Origin: JACKHO01 sp041398745
GTDB lineage: Bacteria; Planctomycetota; Planctomycetia; Planctomycetales; Planctomycetaceae
Reading direction: 5' to 3'
Assembly (NCBI GenBank): GCA_041398745.1
Contig: JAWKUB010000002.1
Location: forward strand, 744,001 to 808,000
DNA: 64,000 bases
In this document: one piece after another, positions 8,900 to 17,504 of the stretch
How the letters are laid out: every line of letters begins with the position of its first letter
Numbering within the stretch: position 1 is the first letter of the stretch
The notes under the pieces: generated by a model
Database searches by the model: none
Told to the model about the DNA's origin: nothing
The model's input: only the letters and a program-made list of their open reading frames with translations
Position numbers and translations under genes: made by a program

Positions 8900-10489
8900 C
8901 TATTTCAGGTTACCCCAGTCCTGCACGGCGACTGTTGCTCGGCCTTTGCACAGTTCTCGGATGCGTGAAATCAGGGCGTAGGTTTTGGCGGCCACGTCAG
9001 CCGACTCGCGCGATTCGAAGTTCACGCGTAACAGTGGCTCATTGTTCGACGCTCGGATATTGAACCACCATTCCGGGGTGTAGTCCTGCACGACTCGGTA
9101 CGTTAAGCCTTCGGAATCGTGTTCTTTGTCGATTTGAAACACGTCATCAACGGTAGCGAACTTGTCGCTGCGCGGGTGGAGCACGCTGACGCCATCCAGG
9201 TCGAGGATGTAGCAGTTCTTGTCGTCAGTGGAGAATTCATTCCGTACAGCGGAAATGACATCGCGACTGACGCTTTGCCAGTCGGAACAAGTGAAACGCA
9301 AATTCACTTCTCCGCTGTTCGGCCACGGCTTCAATTCGCTCAGCAGTTCCGAACAGGATTTCCCCGAAGCGAGGAGCATGTCCCAGAATCCAATGAGAGC
9401 GAACAGGCCGGAATCGAGGCAGTACTTGTCGGGGAAGTTGTAGTGGGCTGAGGACTCACCACCGAAGACGGCATTGGTCTTCACCAGCGCGACCTTGGCG
9501 GCGTCTTGACCGACACGGCAAATGATGGGTGTTCCACCAGCAGCCCGAACAGTTTGCGGCACGAGCCACGAAGCGACCGCTGCGTAGACTACGCTTTTGT
9601 CGCCCGATGTTGCCGCCGAAACGTAGTTGCGGGCCAAGGCAGCCAGCATGAGGGAGCCACTGACAAATTGTCCCCATTCATCAACGAGGAAGACGCGGTC
9701 GGCATCACCGTCGAAGGCGGCCCCGAAAGCGGCTCCCTGTTCAATGACCGTTTCCTGCAGCAGTTTGACGGCCCCCGGCAGTCCGGGATTGGAGGGGCGC
9801 GTCGGGAATCGCCCATCGATTTGCTCAGCGACGGCCAGGACTTCCACCTCGGCTCCCCGTGCGGCGAGAGCTTCTTTCAGCAGCGGCACGAAGAGTCCAC
9901 CGACTCCGTTGCCAGGATCGAGGACGATTTTTCCTTTGGCGCTGCCAAGGCGGGTGGACCGATCGCATGCGGCCTTGGTGAATTCCTTCTGCAAATCGAG
10001 CCTGGCTTGAGCTGGAAACGGAGCACATGCTGCAGCTGGTGCCGCGGCATTGTTGCCGTCTTTCTCGAATTGGGGATGCAACTGGTCGAGCGGACGGAGG
10101 ATGTCGATTCCGCCATTATCCCTGTTGCGCATCACCATTTTGATGCCGTTGTACTCGGGAGGATTGTGCGAAGCGGTAATCATGGCACCGGCAATGACAC
10201 CGTTCAGCTGCTCGCCAACACCCCACTGAATCATATCGGTGGTGGCTAATCCTGCACCGACAGGGACGCCCCCTTCCGCCGCGATTCCTTGCAGCATGGC
10301 AGAGTAAATGGCTGGCGACGACGTACGACCATCACGGCCTACGAGAATGGCTGGAGATTTTTCGTCGGTCAGGGTCTTCAGGCTGCGAACGAGATATCGC
10401 CCCGTGAACCAGGCGAGTTCCTCGTTGATTTGATTGGGATAAATCCCGCGAATGTCTGCTTTACGTTTGAATAATTCGGGATCGAACAT
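8900..10489 (-). CDS. Phosphomannomutase/phosphoglucomutase
   Basis: Alpha-D-phosphohexomutase family, interconverting hexose 1- and 6-phosphates for sugar-nucleotide synthesis. Visible motifs are the phosphoserine loop ITASHNPPEYNGIKM, the Mg-binding loop DGDADRVF, the sugar-specificity loop GGESSAH, and a C-terminal phosphate-binding region (RASNNEPLLRVNFES). I chose the ATG at 10489 (MFDPELFKRKADIRGIYP), giving 529 residues, because DIRGIYP normally lies close to the N-terminus; an in-frame start at 10522 is possible. Cytoplasmic and complete. The exact hexose cannot be decided from sequence alone. Confidence 0.93.
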   Translation of the reverse strand: MFDPELFKRKADIRGIYPNQINEELAWFTGRYLVRSLKTLTDEKSPAILVGRDGRTSSPAIYSAMLQGIAAEGGVPVGAGLATTDMIQWGVGEQLNGVIAGAMITASHNPPEYNGIKMVMRNRDNGGIDILRPLDQLHPQFEKDGNNAAAPAAACAPFPAQARLDLQKEFTKAACDRSTRLGSAKGKIVLDPGNGVGGLFVPLLKEALAARGAEVEVLAVAEQIDGRFPTRPSNPGLPGAVKLLQETVIEQGAAFGAAFDGDADRVFLVDEWGQFVSGSLMLAALARNYVSAATSGDKSVVYAAVASWLVPQTVRAAGGTPIICRVGQDAAKVALVKTNAVFGGESSAHYNFPDKYCLDSGLFALIGFWDMLLASGKSCSELLSELKPWPNSGEVNLRFTCSDWQSVSRDVISAVRNEFSTDDKNCYILDLDGVSVLHPRSDKFATVDDVFQIDKEHDSEGLTYRVVQDYTPEWWFNIRASNNEPLLRVNFESRESADVAAKTYALISRIRELCKGRATVAVQDWGNLK

Positions 10490-10618
10490 GGGTGAAGTCG
10501 CTTCCTCTCGAACGGAAATCAATGTGCAGTTGCTGAGTTAGCAGTCTCAACTCTAGCTGTCACCCTGTCCAGCGAACCGCCTCGCGATTTCGGATTATCG
10601 GAAGAAAGAAACGGGTCC

Positions 10619-10646
10619 TTGAAGCTGTGGGGGACCGGACTATACT
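10619..10646 (+). promoter_or_regulatory. Sigma70-like promoter of the peroxiredoxin gene
   Basis: TTGAAG (10619-10624) and TATACT (10641-10646) are separated by 16 bases in the divergent gap between the phosphohexomutase and peroxiredoxin genes. This would give a leader of about 52 bases ending in a GAGGAG ribosome-binding site. Assigned by eye from consensus only. Confidence 0.5.
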
Positions 10647-10704
10647 CCCAAATTCAAAGGGACATGAACCAAAACACAGTCAAAGACAAATTGAGGAGAC
10701 TAGA

Positions 10705-11247
10705 ATGAGTGCTCAAGTCGGCCAGGCAGCCCCTGATTTCAAAGTTCGTGCGTACGATCGAACCAAAGACGGAACGGACAAAGAATTCCAGGACATTGGC
10801 CTGGAAGATTTCAAAGGGAAGTGGGTTTGCCTCTTCTTCTATCCTCTCGACTTCACCTTCGTCTGCCCGACGGAAATTGTGTCGTTCAACGAGAAGCTGG
10901 GCGAGTTTGAGGATCGTGAATGTGCTGTACTGACCGCCAGCACGGACAGCGTTTACTCGCACAAAGGCTGGTGCGCCAGCCACGAAGATTTGCAGAAACT
11001 GAAATACCCCATGCTGGCCGACACGACCCACTCGCTGTCGAAGGCTTACGGCGTGCTGAAGGAAGACGCTGGAATTGCCTACCGCGGCATTTTCCTGATT
11101 GATCCTAACGGCGTGGTTCGCTGGTCCGCAGTACACGACCTCAGCGTTGGCCGCAATGTCGACGAAGTGTTGCGTGTTCTCGACGCACTGCAAACTGACA
11201 AGCTCTGCCCCTGCAACTGGAGCAAGGGCGAAGCGACACTGAACTAG
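10705..11247 (+). CDS. ahpC: 2-Cys peroxiredoxin (AhpC/TSA family)
   Basis: A typical 2-Cys peroxiredoxin that reduces hydrogen peroxide and organic hydroperoxides in the cytoplasm. The peroxidatic cysteine is in FYPLDFTFVCPTEI (about residue 53) and the resolving cysteine in CPCNWSKGE near the C-terminus. The ATG at 10705 has GAGGAG six to ten bases upstream; the in-frame extension upstream is not needed. At 180 residues it is normal length for the family. It is followed by an intrinsic terminator and then the AhpD-like gene, which is the likely reductant partner, since no ahpF is present in the window. Confidence 0.95.
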   Translation: MSAQVGQAAPDFKVRAYDRTKDGTDKEFQDIGLEDFKGKWVCLFFYPLDFTFVCPTEIVSFNEKLGEFEDRECAVLTASTDSVYSHKGWCASHEDLQKLKYPMLADTTHSLSKAYGVLKEDAGIAYRGIFLIDPNGVVRWSAVHDLSVGRNVDEVLRVLDALQTDKLCPCNWSKGEATLN

Positions 11248-11276
11248 GTGTCGGTTCCCATCGAGGTAGAATTCGA

Positions 11277-11306
11277 AGTGGAGCGGGAGCACTCGCTCCA
11301 CTTTTT
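11277..11306 (+). terminator. Intrinsic terminator between ahpC and the AhpD-like gene
   Basis: A perfect 9-bp stem (AGTGGAGCG at 11277-11285 with CGCTCCACT at 11294-11302), an 8-base loop, and a run of five T residues ending at 11306. It begins 29 bases after the ahpC stop and ends 34 bases before the chosen AhpD start, so it probably sets a lower level of the second gene by readthrough. Confidence 0.85.
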
Positions 11307-11340
11307 CGTTCATGGTCCTTTAGTAACGCAAAATGGTCCG

Positions 11341-11970
11341 ATGCAGCATCTCACTCCCATTGTTGTAAGTGACGCTCCTGAGAAAGTTGCTCAGGTATTC
11401 CAACGATTGGCGGAATTGTTTGAGACTGAGGAAATTCCGGCTCCGTTCTACGTGTACGGGAATGTGGAGCCGTTTCTGCGTGACTTCTATATGAACTTCA
11501 AGAAATTCGTCTATCAGGCAGGGCAACTTGACGAGAAGACGAAGGCCGCCATTGCGTTGGCTGTCGCTAGTCAATCCAAGTGCAAGGCGTGGCTCGACTG
11601 GTCGGCCAGTCGCTGCCAACACGTTGGATTTTCGATTGATCAGGTTTCGGAAATTCTGGCGGTCGTGGCGACGAACGCCATGTACAATACATTCTTCAAA
11701 TTCCGCGAGCTGAGCGGATCGTCCATTTTCGATGGTATGGGCGTAGGGCTCCGGGCACACACATTTTCGAATGTGTCTCTCGATGAGTCGCTGGTCGAAC
11801 TCATCAACATTGTCATCAGTGACATCAACGCCTGTCGCCCCTGCACGAGCGGCCACGTGGAGAAGGCCAAGCAGTTGGGCATCAGCAATGAACAAATGCT
11901 GGAAGCCATTCAGTGCGGATCCACCATGTATGCTGGCTGCCAGTTTCTCAGTGCAACGCCAACGTCCTGA
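11341..11970 (+). CDS. AhpD-like alkylhydroperoxidase / carboxymuconolactone decarboxylase family protein
   Basis: The frame is open back to the ahpC stop, but the first 31 codons would be the terminator stem, so I place the start at the ATG at 11341 (MQHLTPIVVSDAPEK), giving 209 residues. The C-terminal half carries the AhpD redox signature CRPCTSGH (CxxCxxxH), used to recycle peroxiredoxin. The N-terminal half looks like a second copy of the domain in which the motif has degenerated to SKCKAWLDWSASRCQH. Together with ahpC it probably forms a peroxide-detoxifying pair; the electron donor is not visible. Confidence 0.88.
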   Translation: MQHLTPIVVSDAPEKVAQVFQRLAELFETEEIPAPFYVYGNVEPFLRDFYMNFKKFVYQAGQLDEKTKAAIALAVASQSKCKAWLDWSASRCQHVGFSIDQVSEILAVVATNAMYNTFFKFRELSGSSIFDGMGVGLRAHTFSNVSLDESLVELINIVISDINACRPCTSGHVEKAKQLGISNEQMLEAIQCGSTMYAGCQFLSATPTS

Positions 11971-11982
11971 TTATCTTGTCAG

Positions 11983-12043
11983 GGTTTCCCAGTTTTTGTG
12001 TCTTTCGCATGGCGAAATCGATTCACGCAAAATCTGGAAAACC
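11983..12043. repeat. Imperfect long inverted repeat / hairpin
   Basis: GGTTTCCCAG.TTTTG (from 11983) pairs imperfectly with CAAAATCTGGAAAACC (ending 12043), with an inner perfect stem TTTCGC-atg-GCGAAA at 12003-12017. It begins 13 bases after the AhpD stop. There is no U-tract on the plus strand, so it may be an mRNA 3' structure or a leader of the following small gene. Confidence 0.5.
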
Positions 12044-12206
12044 GTAGACCAACCTCTTGAACGCATGTGTGTGTGGCGATACGTTGAAATGTGTTCAGGC
12101 AGTGATTTTTCTCCGCCTCCACATGTGCTCTTTGCCAAAACAGTTCGTCGAGCGACACGTTTGGGAGCGCTGTGTGCGGAGTTTACTTTACCCGCAGGAG
12201 ACTCCT

Positions 12207-12374
12207 ATGGCCGGTACAGTAGTCGTTGATGCCCAGCAACATGTCGACGCAGTTGAGGAAATCCGTCTGCGAACGTGGGCGCGTAGGCATTATGTGCCTG
12301 TTGATGAGCGGTTAAACCTTCATCCCGTCATTCTGGATGAAATGCGTCGTCGCGACGCCGAACTGAGCAAGTGA
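12207..12374 (+). CDS. Small hypothetical protein, 55 aa
   Basis: The ATG at 12207 (MAGTVVVDAQQHVDA) has an upstream GCAGGAG ribosome-binding site, which argues for the short product rather than the longer in-frame ORF beginning at 12057. The 55-residue protein is charged and helical, ending HPVILDEMRRRDAELSK. I recall similar small proteins with a VP-D-R...HPVILDEM-type sequence in planctomycetes, but cannot name a family. It stands alone between the AhpD-like gene and the membrane-protein operon. Function unknown. Confidence 0.7.
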   Translation: MAGTVVVDAQQHVDAVEEIRLRTWARRHYVPVDERLNLHPVILDEMRRRDAELSK

Positions 12375-12506
12375 ACCACCGAATTACTGTGGTGGATGGT
12401 CCGCCGTTCTGGGCAGGAGGTTCCTTGGAGCGGCGGCATTCGTCTTGTCTCTCTTTGTCGACCTGTTCTATTCTGTCGCTTCGCCCATTGATGTCGAAGG
12501 ATGCAG

Positions 12507-13292
12507 ATGGAACTGCGAGGCCCGTCACCGAAGAATCTTACGCGCGACCCACTGCTGTGGGGAGCCGGGGCGTTGGCTGTTGTGCTCATCGCTAAGATGG
12601 CGTTTCAGCCGATCGGCATTGCGACGGGTGCATCAGTTGCCGTGTGTGCAATCACGTTGGCCCTCATGCTGAGGACACATCAAGCAAAACAACCGTGGCT
12701 TGTTACCGTGGTTTCCTTTGTAGCATTATCGGGGTTGGTCTTCACGGGCGTTTCAATGGCTGTCGTGGGAATTGCGGTGTTGATTTCACTGACCGGTGCC
12801 GTTCTGGGGCTTTCCTTTTTGACGCAGCCAGGAATTGAGAGCCGTCATGAACGTACGCTGAGCGAAACCGAATTGGCCGACTTGCAGTCGCAAGTCGTTG
12901 TTGAAGCCGATCTCACAGAACTCAACTCAAGCACGACGCTTTCGCTGACATCAGAATATGATGAACCAGACGACGAAGGGCTCGAATTGGTGCAACACTG
13001 GGAGCGCCGTCGGGATTTGGATGGAAATGAATTCATCGAGGGTTCATTCCAGGTAACGCTCGCTGAACAGGAGCAACGTCGGCTGGTTCACATACCCGTG
13101 CATCCTCCGCTGTCGAACCAGCGAAATGCCTGGGCCGAAGTCGTGGACGGGGAAGGGGTCACCGTCGAATTGGATGCAGTCCTCCCTTATGGACTACGTC
13201 TCATTGTGCGGCGACGGGGACGACAGTCACACAGTGTCGCGGCGTTGGTTTACATTTCCACCTCAGGTACTGCTCAACGCCGCGCCGCGTAG
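12507..13292 (+). CDS. Membrane hypothetical protein
   Basis: The start at 12507 (MELRGPSPKN) is preferred to the ATG at 12501 because AAGG lies six bases before it. The 261-residue product has about four hydrophobic helices in its first 115 residues, arranged as two hairpins, then a soluble domain of about 145 residues. That domain contains WERRRDLDGNEFIEGSFQVTL and a run that suggests a small beta-sandwich facing the cytoplasm or periplasm. It is the first gene of a probable operon with the SRPBCC, small membrane and TPR genes. No known family was recognised. Confidence 0.8.
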   Translation: MELRGPSPKNLTRDPLLWGAGALAVVLIAKMAFQPIGIATGASVAVCAITLALMLRTHQAKQPWLVTVVSFVALSGLVFTGVSMAVVGIAVLISLTGAVLGLSFLTQPGIESRHERTLSETELADLQSQVVVEADLTELNSSTTLSLTSEYDEPDDEGLELVQHWERRRDLDGNEFIEGSFQVTLAEQEQRRLVHIPVHPPLSNQRNAWAEVVDGEGVTVELDAVLPYGLRLIVRRRGRQSHSVAALVYISTSGTAQRRAA

Positions 13293-13422
13293 ACGCAATG
13301 AGCTTTGGACACCTTTTTGCTGCCATTGGAGCCGGGGGATTGGACCGCAGTCGGTGTTGCGACTAAAGTCATCTAAAGACTCAATTCCAGATTTGGCTTT
13401 GCTGCACGAGAAAGTTGTCGTC

Positions 13423-13881
13423 ATGGCTCGTTTTGAACACGAACTCACGCTCAAGTGTTCTCCATCGAGTGTGTTTGAATTTCTGCTGCGTCCCGAAAAC
13501 ATTCGGCGCGTGAGCAATCCCGGCATGGGACTGAAATTCACATCGGCCCCGGATGTTCTCTCAGCAGGCTCGCAAGTCCAATTTGAAATTGTCAGTTTCA
13601 ATCAGGTTCATCGTATCACGCACGAAATCGAAACTGTCCGCCCCTGTGAGTTACTCGTCGAGCGTCAGGTCAAGGGAACAATGGGTGCCTGGATTCATAC
13701 GCATCGATACGAAAAAACGGATGGGGGTGTGCTCGTTGTCGACGAAATCGACTTTGAACTTCCCGGCGGCATTCTGGGAATGCTGCTGAGTGAAGATTCT
13801 ATACTTGATCAATTGGAAGACGGATTCGAATATCGCGCACAGCAACTTGAACGCTTCGTCGCAGAGGGAACCCTCGCATGA
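13423..13881 (+). CDS. SRPBCC (START-like/polyketide cyclase) family protein
   Basis: The ATG at 13423 (MARFEHELTLKCSPSSVFEFL) gives 152 residues. The opening strand followed by SPSSVFEFLLRPENIRRVSNPG, then alternating strands, a central ERQVKGTMGAWIHTHRYE and a long C-terminal helix, is the usual helix-grip layout of SRPBCC proteins, which bind hydrophobic ligands. The ligand is unknown. It starts 130 bases after the upstream membrane gene and overlaps the next start by four bases (ATGA), indicating translational coupling. Confidence 0.85.
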   Translation: MARFEHELTLKCSPSSVFEFLLRPENIRRVSNPGMGLKFTSAPDVLSAGSQVQFEIVSFNQVHRITHEIETVRPCELLVERQVKGTMGAWIHTHRYEKTDGGVLVVDEIDFELPGGILGMLLSEDSILDQLEDGFEYRAQQLERFVAEGTLA

Positions 13882-14174
13882 CAACCCCACGACTTCCGGG
13901 TGGACGCCCAAAGCAGCCTCGCCCTAAATCGTACGCCGGATTCTGGGCGGGAATGTCGGCCGTTGTGCTCACCATTGGTGGCCTGACGGTCGTTGTCACC
14001 GCCGTCATACCGGATGCCATTTTTCTGTTTCTGGTCGCCTTTGGCTTCGCAGGCATGGTTGGACTGCACTATCTCACCTGGGGTTGGTGGCTGAGCAAAG
14101 CACTGCAGGAGAGTGATTCCGCCGATGCAGATGAACCTGCCTGGCCAGAACCACCTGCTCCACCTGAGTATTGA
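13878..14174 (+). CDS. Small two-helix membrane protein
   Basis: A 98-residue protein starting within the stop region of the SRPBCC gene (ATGA overlap). A proline- and lysine-rich N-terminus is followed by two transmembrane helices (about residues 22-43 and 47-70, ending in HYLTWGWWLS) and an acidic, proline-rich tail (DADEPAWPEPPAPPEY). The overlap makes it an operon member. No family recognised; function unknown. Confidence 0.8.
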   Translation: MTTPRLPGGRPKQPRPKSYAGFWAGMSAVVLTIGGLTVVVTAVIPDAIFLFLVAFGFAGMVGLHYLTWGWWLSKALQESDSADADEPAWPEPPAPPEY

Positions 14175-14227
14175 TCGCTAGAAAACGCATCTTGTCGGAC
14201 GGGCGGCACGTCTCGTAAGGTCCGTAC

Positions 14228-16720
14228 ATGGGACGATCTCTTCGTTTAGTATTGTTGCTGCTGGCGGCTGTTTCCGGAATTTCCCGAGTTGTTGCTGCCG
14301 ACGACGCTGCGCTCACGAAATACTTCAACGGACTGCGCCAGCGGGGCCTGCTGGTCATTGCGGAAGACCATGCCATACGACAACTTGCACGGACCGATCT
14401 CGACGAAGTGCGTCGACGCCAACTGACCGTTCAACTCGCCGAAACGCTCATTATACACGCGGAAAACTCTCCACCGGCACAGCAGGCAGAGCTCTTCGAA
14501 ACAGCTCACAAGTATGTCGCCAGCGAACTCAAGTCGAATACGACGTCTCCCGACTCAATTCTCCGCCTCCGCTTTGTTCAGGCACTTTTGTCGTTGCGAC
14601 AAGTGGAAACGCAGTGGTGGGATATGGAATTGGCAGGCGAAGCCTCGACCCCGGCATTTATCAAACAGGTCGATCAGGTCATCCTGCAACTTCGACAGAT
14701 ACTCGCCGAAAGGAAAAATGGCTCGATTCGACTTCCGGGTGACTTGGACGAAGAAATGGCGCTCACACTCCAGCAGGCACTGCTGCTGCGAGTTGTGGTA
14801 GCCGTGGACCTGGTTGATCGAACCGGGGCAATCATCACAGCGACCGAAGAATGCGAAACGGCGGCGAGGCAACGGAGTCAGCGGGGGATTTCTCGAAATG
14901 CTCGACTGAATTTGGCGAGAATTGCGAGGCTGCGCCGGGAATACGACCAGGCGCTGGCTGCGTTGGACGCGCTCGAGAAAATTGCCGCTCCGGAAAGTTT
15001 TCGCGACGAACTTGTCGCGGAGAAGGCCCGAGTTCATCTCGACATGATGCAGTATGACAAGGCGCTCGAAGTGCTGACGGAGGCTTTGCGAGGCCGTAGT
15101 TTCATTTCTGCGGAGTTTCATGCCCTCACAGTTGACGTCTTATGTGGTGCCGCAGAAGTTGCGAGTTCCAAAGGCCAGGCCGAATTGCACGCAGAATTGC
15201 TGAAACAGGCCCGACAGGAGGTCGGTTCAACGTATGGAAAGTGGTATCGCCGTGCGGCGTCCGTACTGAGCACGACGGAAGAAAACCTGCGATACGGTCC
15301 CCGGCTGTCTCCGCTCGTCAAGAAGGGGAGACAGGCATATTCGAGCGGTGACTTCGATTCGGCCGCGGAAACTTTTCAGCAAGCGGTGACGGTCGCCATC
15401 AGCGAAAGTCGCATGGACGACGCCGTGGAATTTGCCATGACACGCGGATCCATCCAACTCCAGAAGGGAGATGCCCAAGCTGCTGCGAGAACGTTTCGTG
15501 AAATGTACGGTCGTGCCCCAGAGCACCAACGGGCCGCCGAAGTACATTTGTTGCTCTGTTATGCTTTGGGCCGTGTATACGGTGATGCAGGTTCGGTGGA
15601 GACGCGCGACGCGTACATCAACGCGTTGGAGCAGCACGCGAACACGTTTGCCAGCTCGCCAACGTGTAACGAAGCCGCCTGGCTGTTGGGCCTGCTCTGG
15701 GAACAAGAGGGAAAAGCTGATCAGGCCATTCGCTGGTTGCTCCAGGTTTCCGTGGGGCACCAACACTATGACGCAGCCATCTTGAAAGTGATCGCGCTCG
15801 ATCGAAAGGAACTGGAGCAACTCTCTGACGATGCAACCGCTATTTCACAGAGACAACTTGAAGCACGAAAGCGGCTTGAGAAAATTATGTTCAACTTTCC
15901 GCTGCCGCCGGAGGGATGGAGTCTGAATCAATCACAAATTGGCCTGCAGGGATCTCACATACTCATTGCCGGACCGGTACCCCAATACGGTGATGCAGAC
16001 ATTCTGCTGACCCGCGTGGTCGACTCTGCCCGTATTGCCACTTATGCGTCGCAAAGCCGGCAGCAGGAAGTCGACCCGCGTTGGGAATCGTTGGCGAATG
16101 CGGCGAGGCAATTGCAAATAGTCGTTTTCGCTGGAGTAGGAAAAATTCTCGAAGCACGCAGAGTGCTCGGCGAATTGGAATCAGCTCAGCCAGCAAAGTT
16201 GTTGGCCATTCTTAACGGCCTGGCAGATGCCTCACAGAATCTACCCGAAGACCAGCGCAAGCAGGTTGGCCGTCTGCAACAGGAAATGTCGGCCCGCCTG
16301 GAGCAGCGTCGCGAAGCATTGGATGCCGAACAGCAGTTGGAACTGGATCGGATTATCGCACAGTCATATGTCGCGAGTGGCGACTTGATTGAGGCCGCGC
16401 ACATCTACGAGAGACTTTTCAAGGAGAATCCTCGCGATAAGACACTCGCAATCGAAATTGCTCGGCTCTACACCCAGCATGGCGAACCAGCAGATTTGGC
16501 AACGGCCCAGAAGTACTGGACCGGTCTTGAACAGGCGGAGGTCGCGGGAAGCGTTCCTTGGCTCGAGGCGAGAATCGAAGTCCTCAAGCTCATGCAGCAA
16601 CAGGGCAAGATTGAGGAAACGCGGAAACTACTCGGCGTCACCAGAATCCTCTATCCGAAGTTGGGTAATCCGCGACTCAAGAAACAGTTCGACGCACTGT
16701 CCGCTCAACTGGGCAAGTGA
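14228..16720 (+). CDS. Secreted TPR-repeat protein
   Basis: The 830-residue product starts with a Sec signal peptide (MGRSLRLVLLLLAAVSG...VVAADD). The remainder is helical with tetratricopeptide-like repeats, clear at about residues 230-300 (ARLRREYDQALAALDALEKI), 375-450 (GRQAYSSGDFDSAAETFQQA) and 710-790 (YVASGDLIEAAHIYERLFKE). It is the last gene of the operon begun at 12507, 53 bases after the preceding stop. A role as a periplasmic scaffold is inferred from the fold only. Confidence 0.88.
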   Translation: MGRSLRLVLLLLAAVSGISRVVAADDAALTKYFNGLRQRGLLVIAEDHAIRQLARTDLDEVRRRQLTVQLAETLIIHAENSPPAQQAELFETAHKYVASELKSNTTSPDSILRLRFVQALLSLRQVETQWWDMELAGEASTPAFIKQVDQVILQLRQILAERKNGSIRLPGDLDEEMALTLQQALLLRVVVAVDLVDRTGAIITATEECETAARQRSQRGISRNARLNLARIARLRREYDQALAALDALEKIAAPESFRDELVAEKARVHLDMMQYDKALEVLTEALRGRSFISAEFHALTVDVLCGAAEVASSKGQAELHAELLKQARQEVGSTYGKWYRRAASVLSTTEENLRYGPRLSPLVKKGRQAYSSGDFDSAAETFQQAVTVAISESRMDDAVEFAMTRGSIQLQKGDAQAAARTFREMYGRAPEHQRAAEVHLLLCYALGRVYGDAGSVETRDAYINALEQHANTFASSPTCNEAAWLLGLLWEQEGKADQAIRWLLQVSVGHQHYDAAILKVIALDRKELEQLSDDATAISQRQLEARKRLEKIMFNFPLPPEGWSLNQSQIGLQGSHILIAGPVPQYGDADILLTRVVDSARIATYASQSRQQEVDPRWESLANAARQLQIVVFAGVGKILEARRVLGELESAQPAKLLAILNGLADASQNLPEDQRKQVGRLQQEMSARLEQRREALDAEQQLELDRIIAQSYVASGDLIEAAHIYERLFKENPRDKTLAIEIARLYTQHGEPADLATAQKYWTGLEQAEVAGSVPWLEARIEVLKLMQQQGKIEETRKLLGVTRILYPKLGNPRLKKQFDALSAQLGK

Positions 16721-16725
16721 GTCGG

Positions 16726-16740
16726 CGATGCGTCGCATCG
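16726..16740. repeat. Short palindrome between convergent genes
   Basis: CGATGC-gtc-GCATCG between the TPR gene (ending 16720) and the convergent hypothetical (ending 16748). It is the only structure in the 27-base gap. There is no T-run, so terminator function is uncertain. Confidence 0.35.
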
Positions 16741-16747
16741 GGACGGC

Positions 16748-17290
16748 TTAGATGTTGAGCGTCACAATACGGCCCATAATGAGTCGGATATAACGCTCTT
16801 CGACCAGCGGACCTTCCGGGCCAGCGGTGTGGACTTCGACACGGTAGACATGTGGAAGGCCGGGTAGGAGCGGTTCCGACGTGAAGTGGAACAGGGTGGG
16901 ATCATCTTTGTCCTGAAATCCATCCATTCGATCTTCGATACGGAATTCATTCATGTCGTGCACGATGATTTTCGTCGCACCCTTCACTCGCAAATCAAGC
17001 ATTCCAGCCCGAGGATGCGTATCGGTCGGCACCGGACGCGACCGCAATTGATATGTGCGCCCTAATGTTCCCGGCGGTGGTGTGAGAGGCACGTTCACTA
17101 TTCCAGTAGGGATATTGACCGCAGGATCTGCAAACGGCACCTGGATGTCGTTTACGACCGGGCCAGCGCCAATTGTGGTGGAACTCCCGCGGCAATTGCA
17201 TCCTGCCTCGGCCTGAAGGCACAGAATGCTGCTGAAGAGGGCGATGGCAACACAGGCCGTAGCCCGATCGAAATTATTTGTAAGGTACAT
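16748..17290 (-). CDS. Secreted hypothetical protein
   Basis: A 180-residue product with an N-terminal signal sequence (cleavage probably after LQAEAG) followed by the cysteine pair CNC. The C-terminal half reads like a single beta-sandwich: KIIVHDMNEFRIEDRMDGF, then PLLPGLPHVYRVEVH. This resembles in layout, but not convincingly in sequence, the small TIGR03000-type domains of planctomycetes. It stands alone, convergent with the TPR gene. Function unknown. Confidence 0.75.
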   Translation of the reverse strand: MYLTNNFDRATACVAIALFSSILCLQAEAGCNCRGSSTTIGAGPVVNDIQVPFADPAVNIPTGIVNVPLTPPPGTLGRTYQLRSRPVPTDTHPRAGMLDLRVKGATKIIVHDMNEFRIEDRMDGFQDKDDPTLFHFTSEPLLPGLPHVYRVEVHTAGPEGPLVEERYIRLIMGRIVTLNI

Positions 17291-17504
17291 GTGAAGCTCA
17301 GTCGTGTGGTTGGGCTGCAGATCGCAGCATCATCCAGGCAAATGGCGTGAGGAAAAGGAATCTCCTCCACTTGACCGTAGCACGCCACACGAGGTCCCGC
17401 CGAGTTCATTGCCGCTCTGCGTTTCGAATGTTGCCATTTTCCAACGCCCGACTTGAGTAATCGCTACAGGCTATACACACGCGACGGCAGGACGCCTTAC
17501 CCGC

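Noticed and set aside
9506..10249. 247-codon plus-strand ORF
   Set aside because: Antisense to the phosphohexomutase, whose catalytic motifs are clear.
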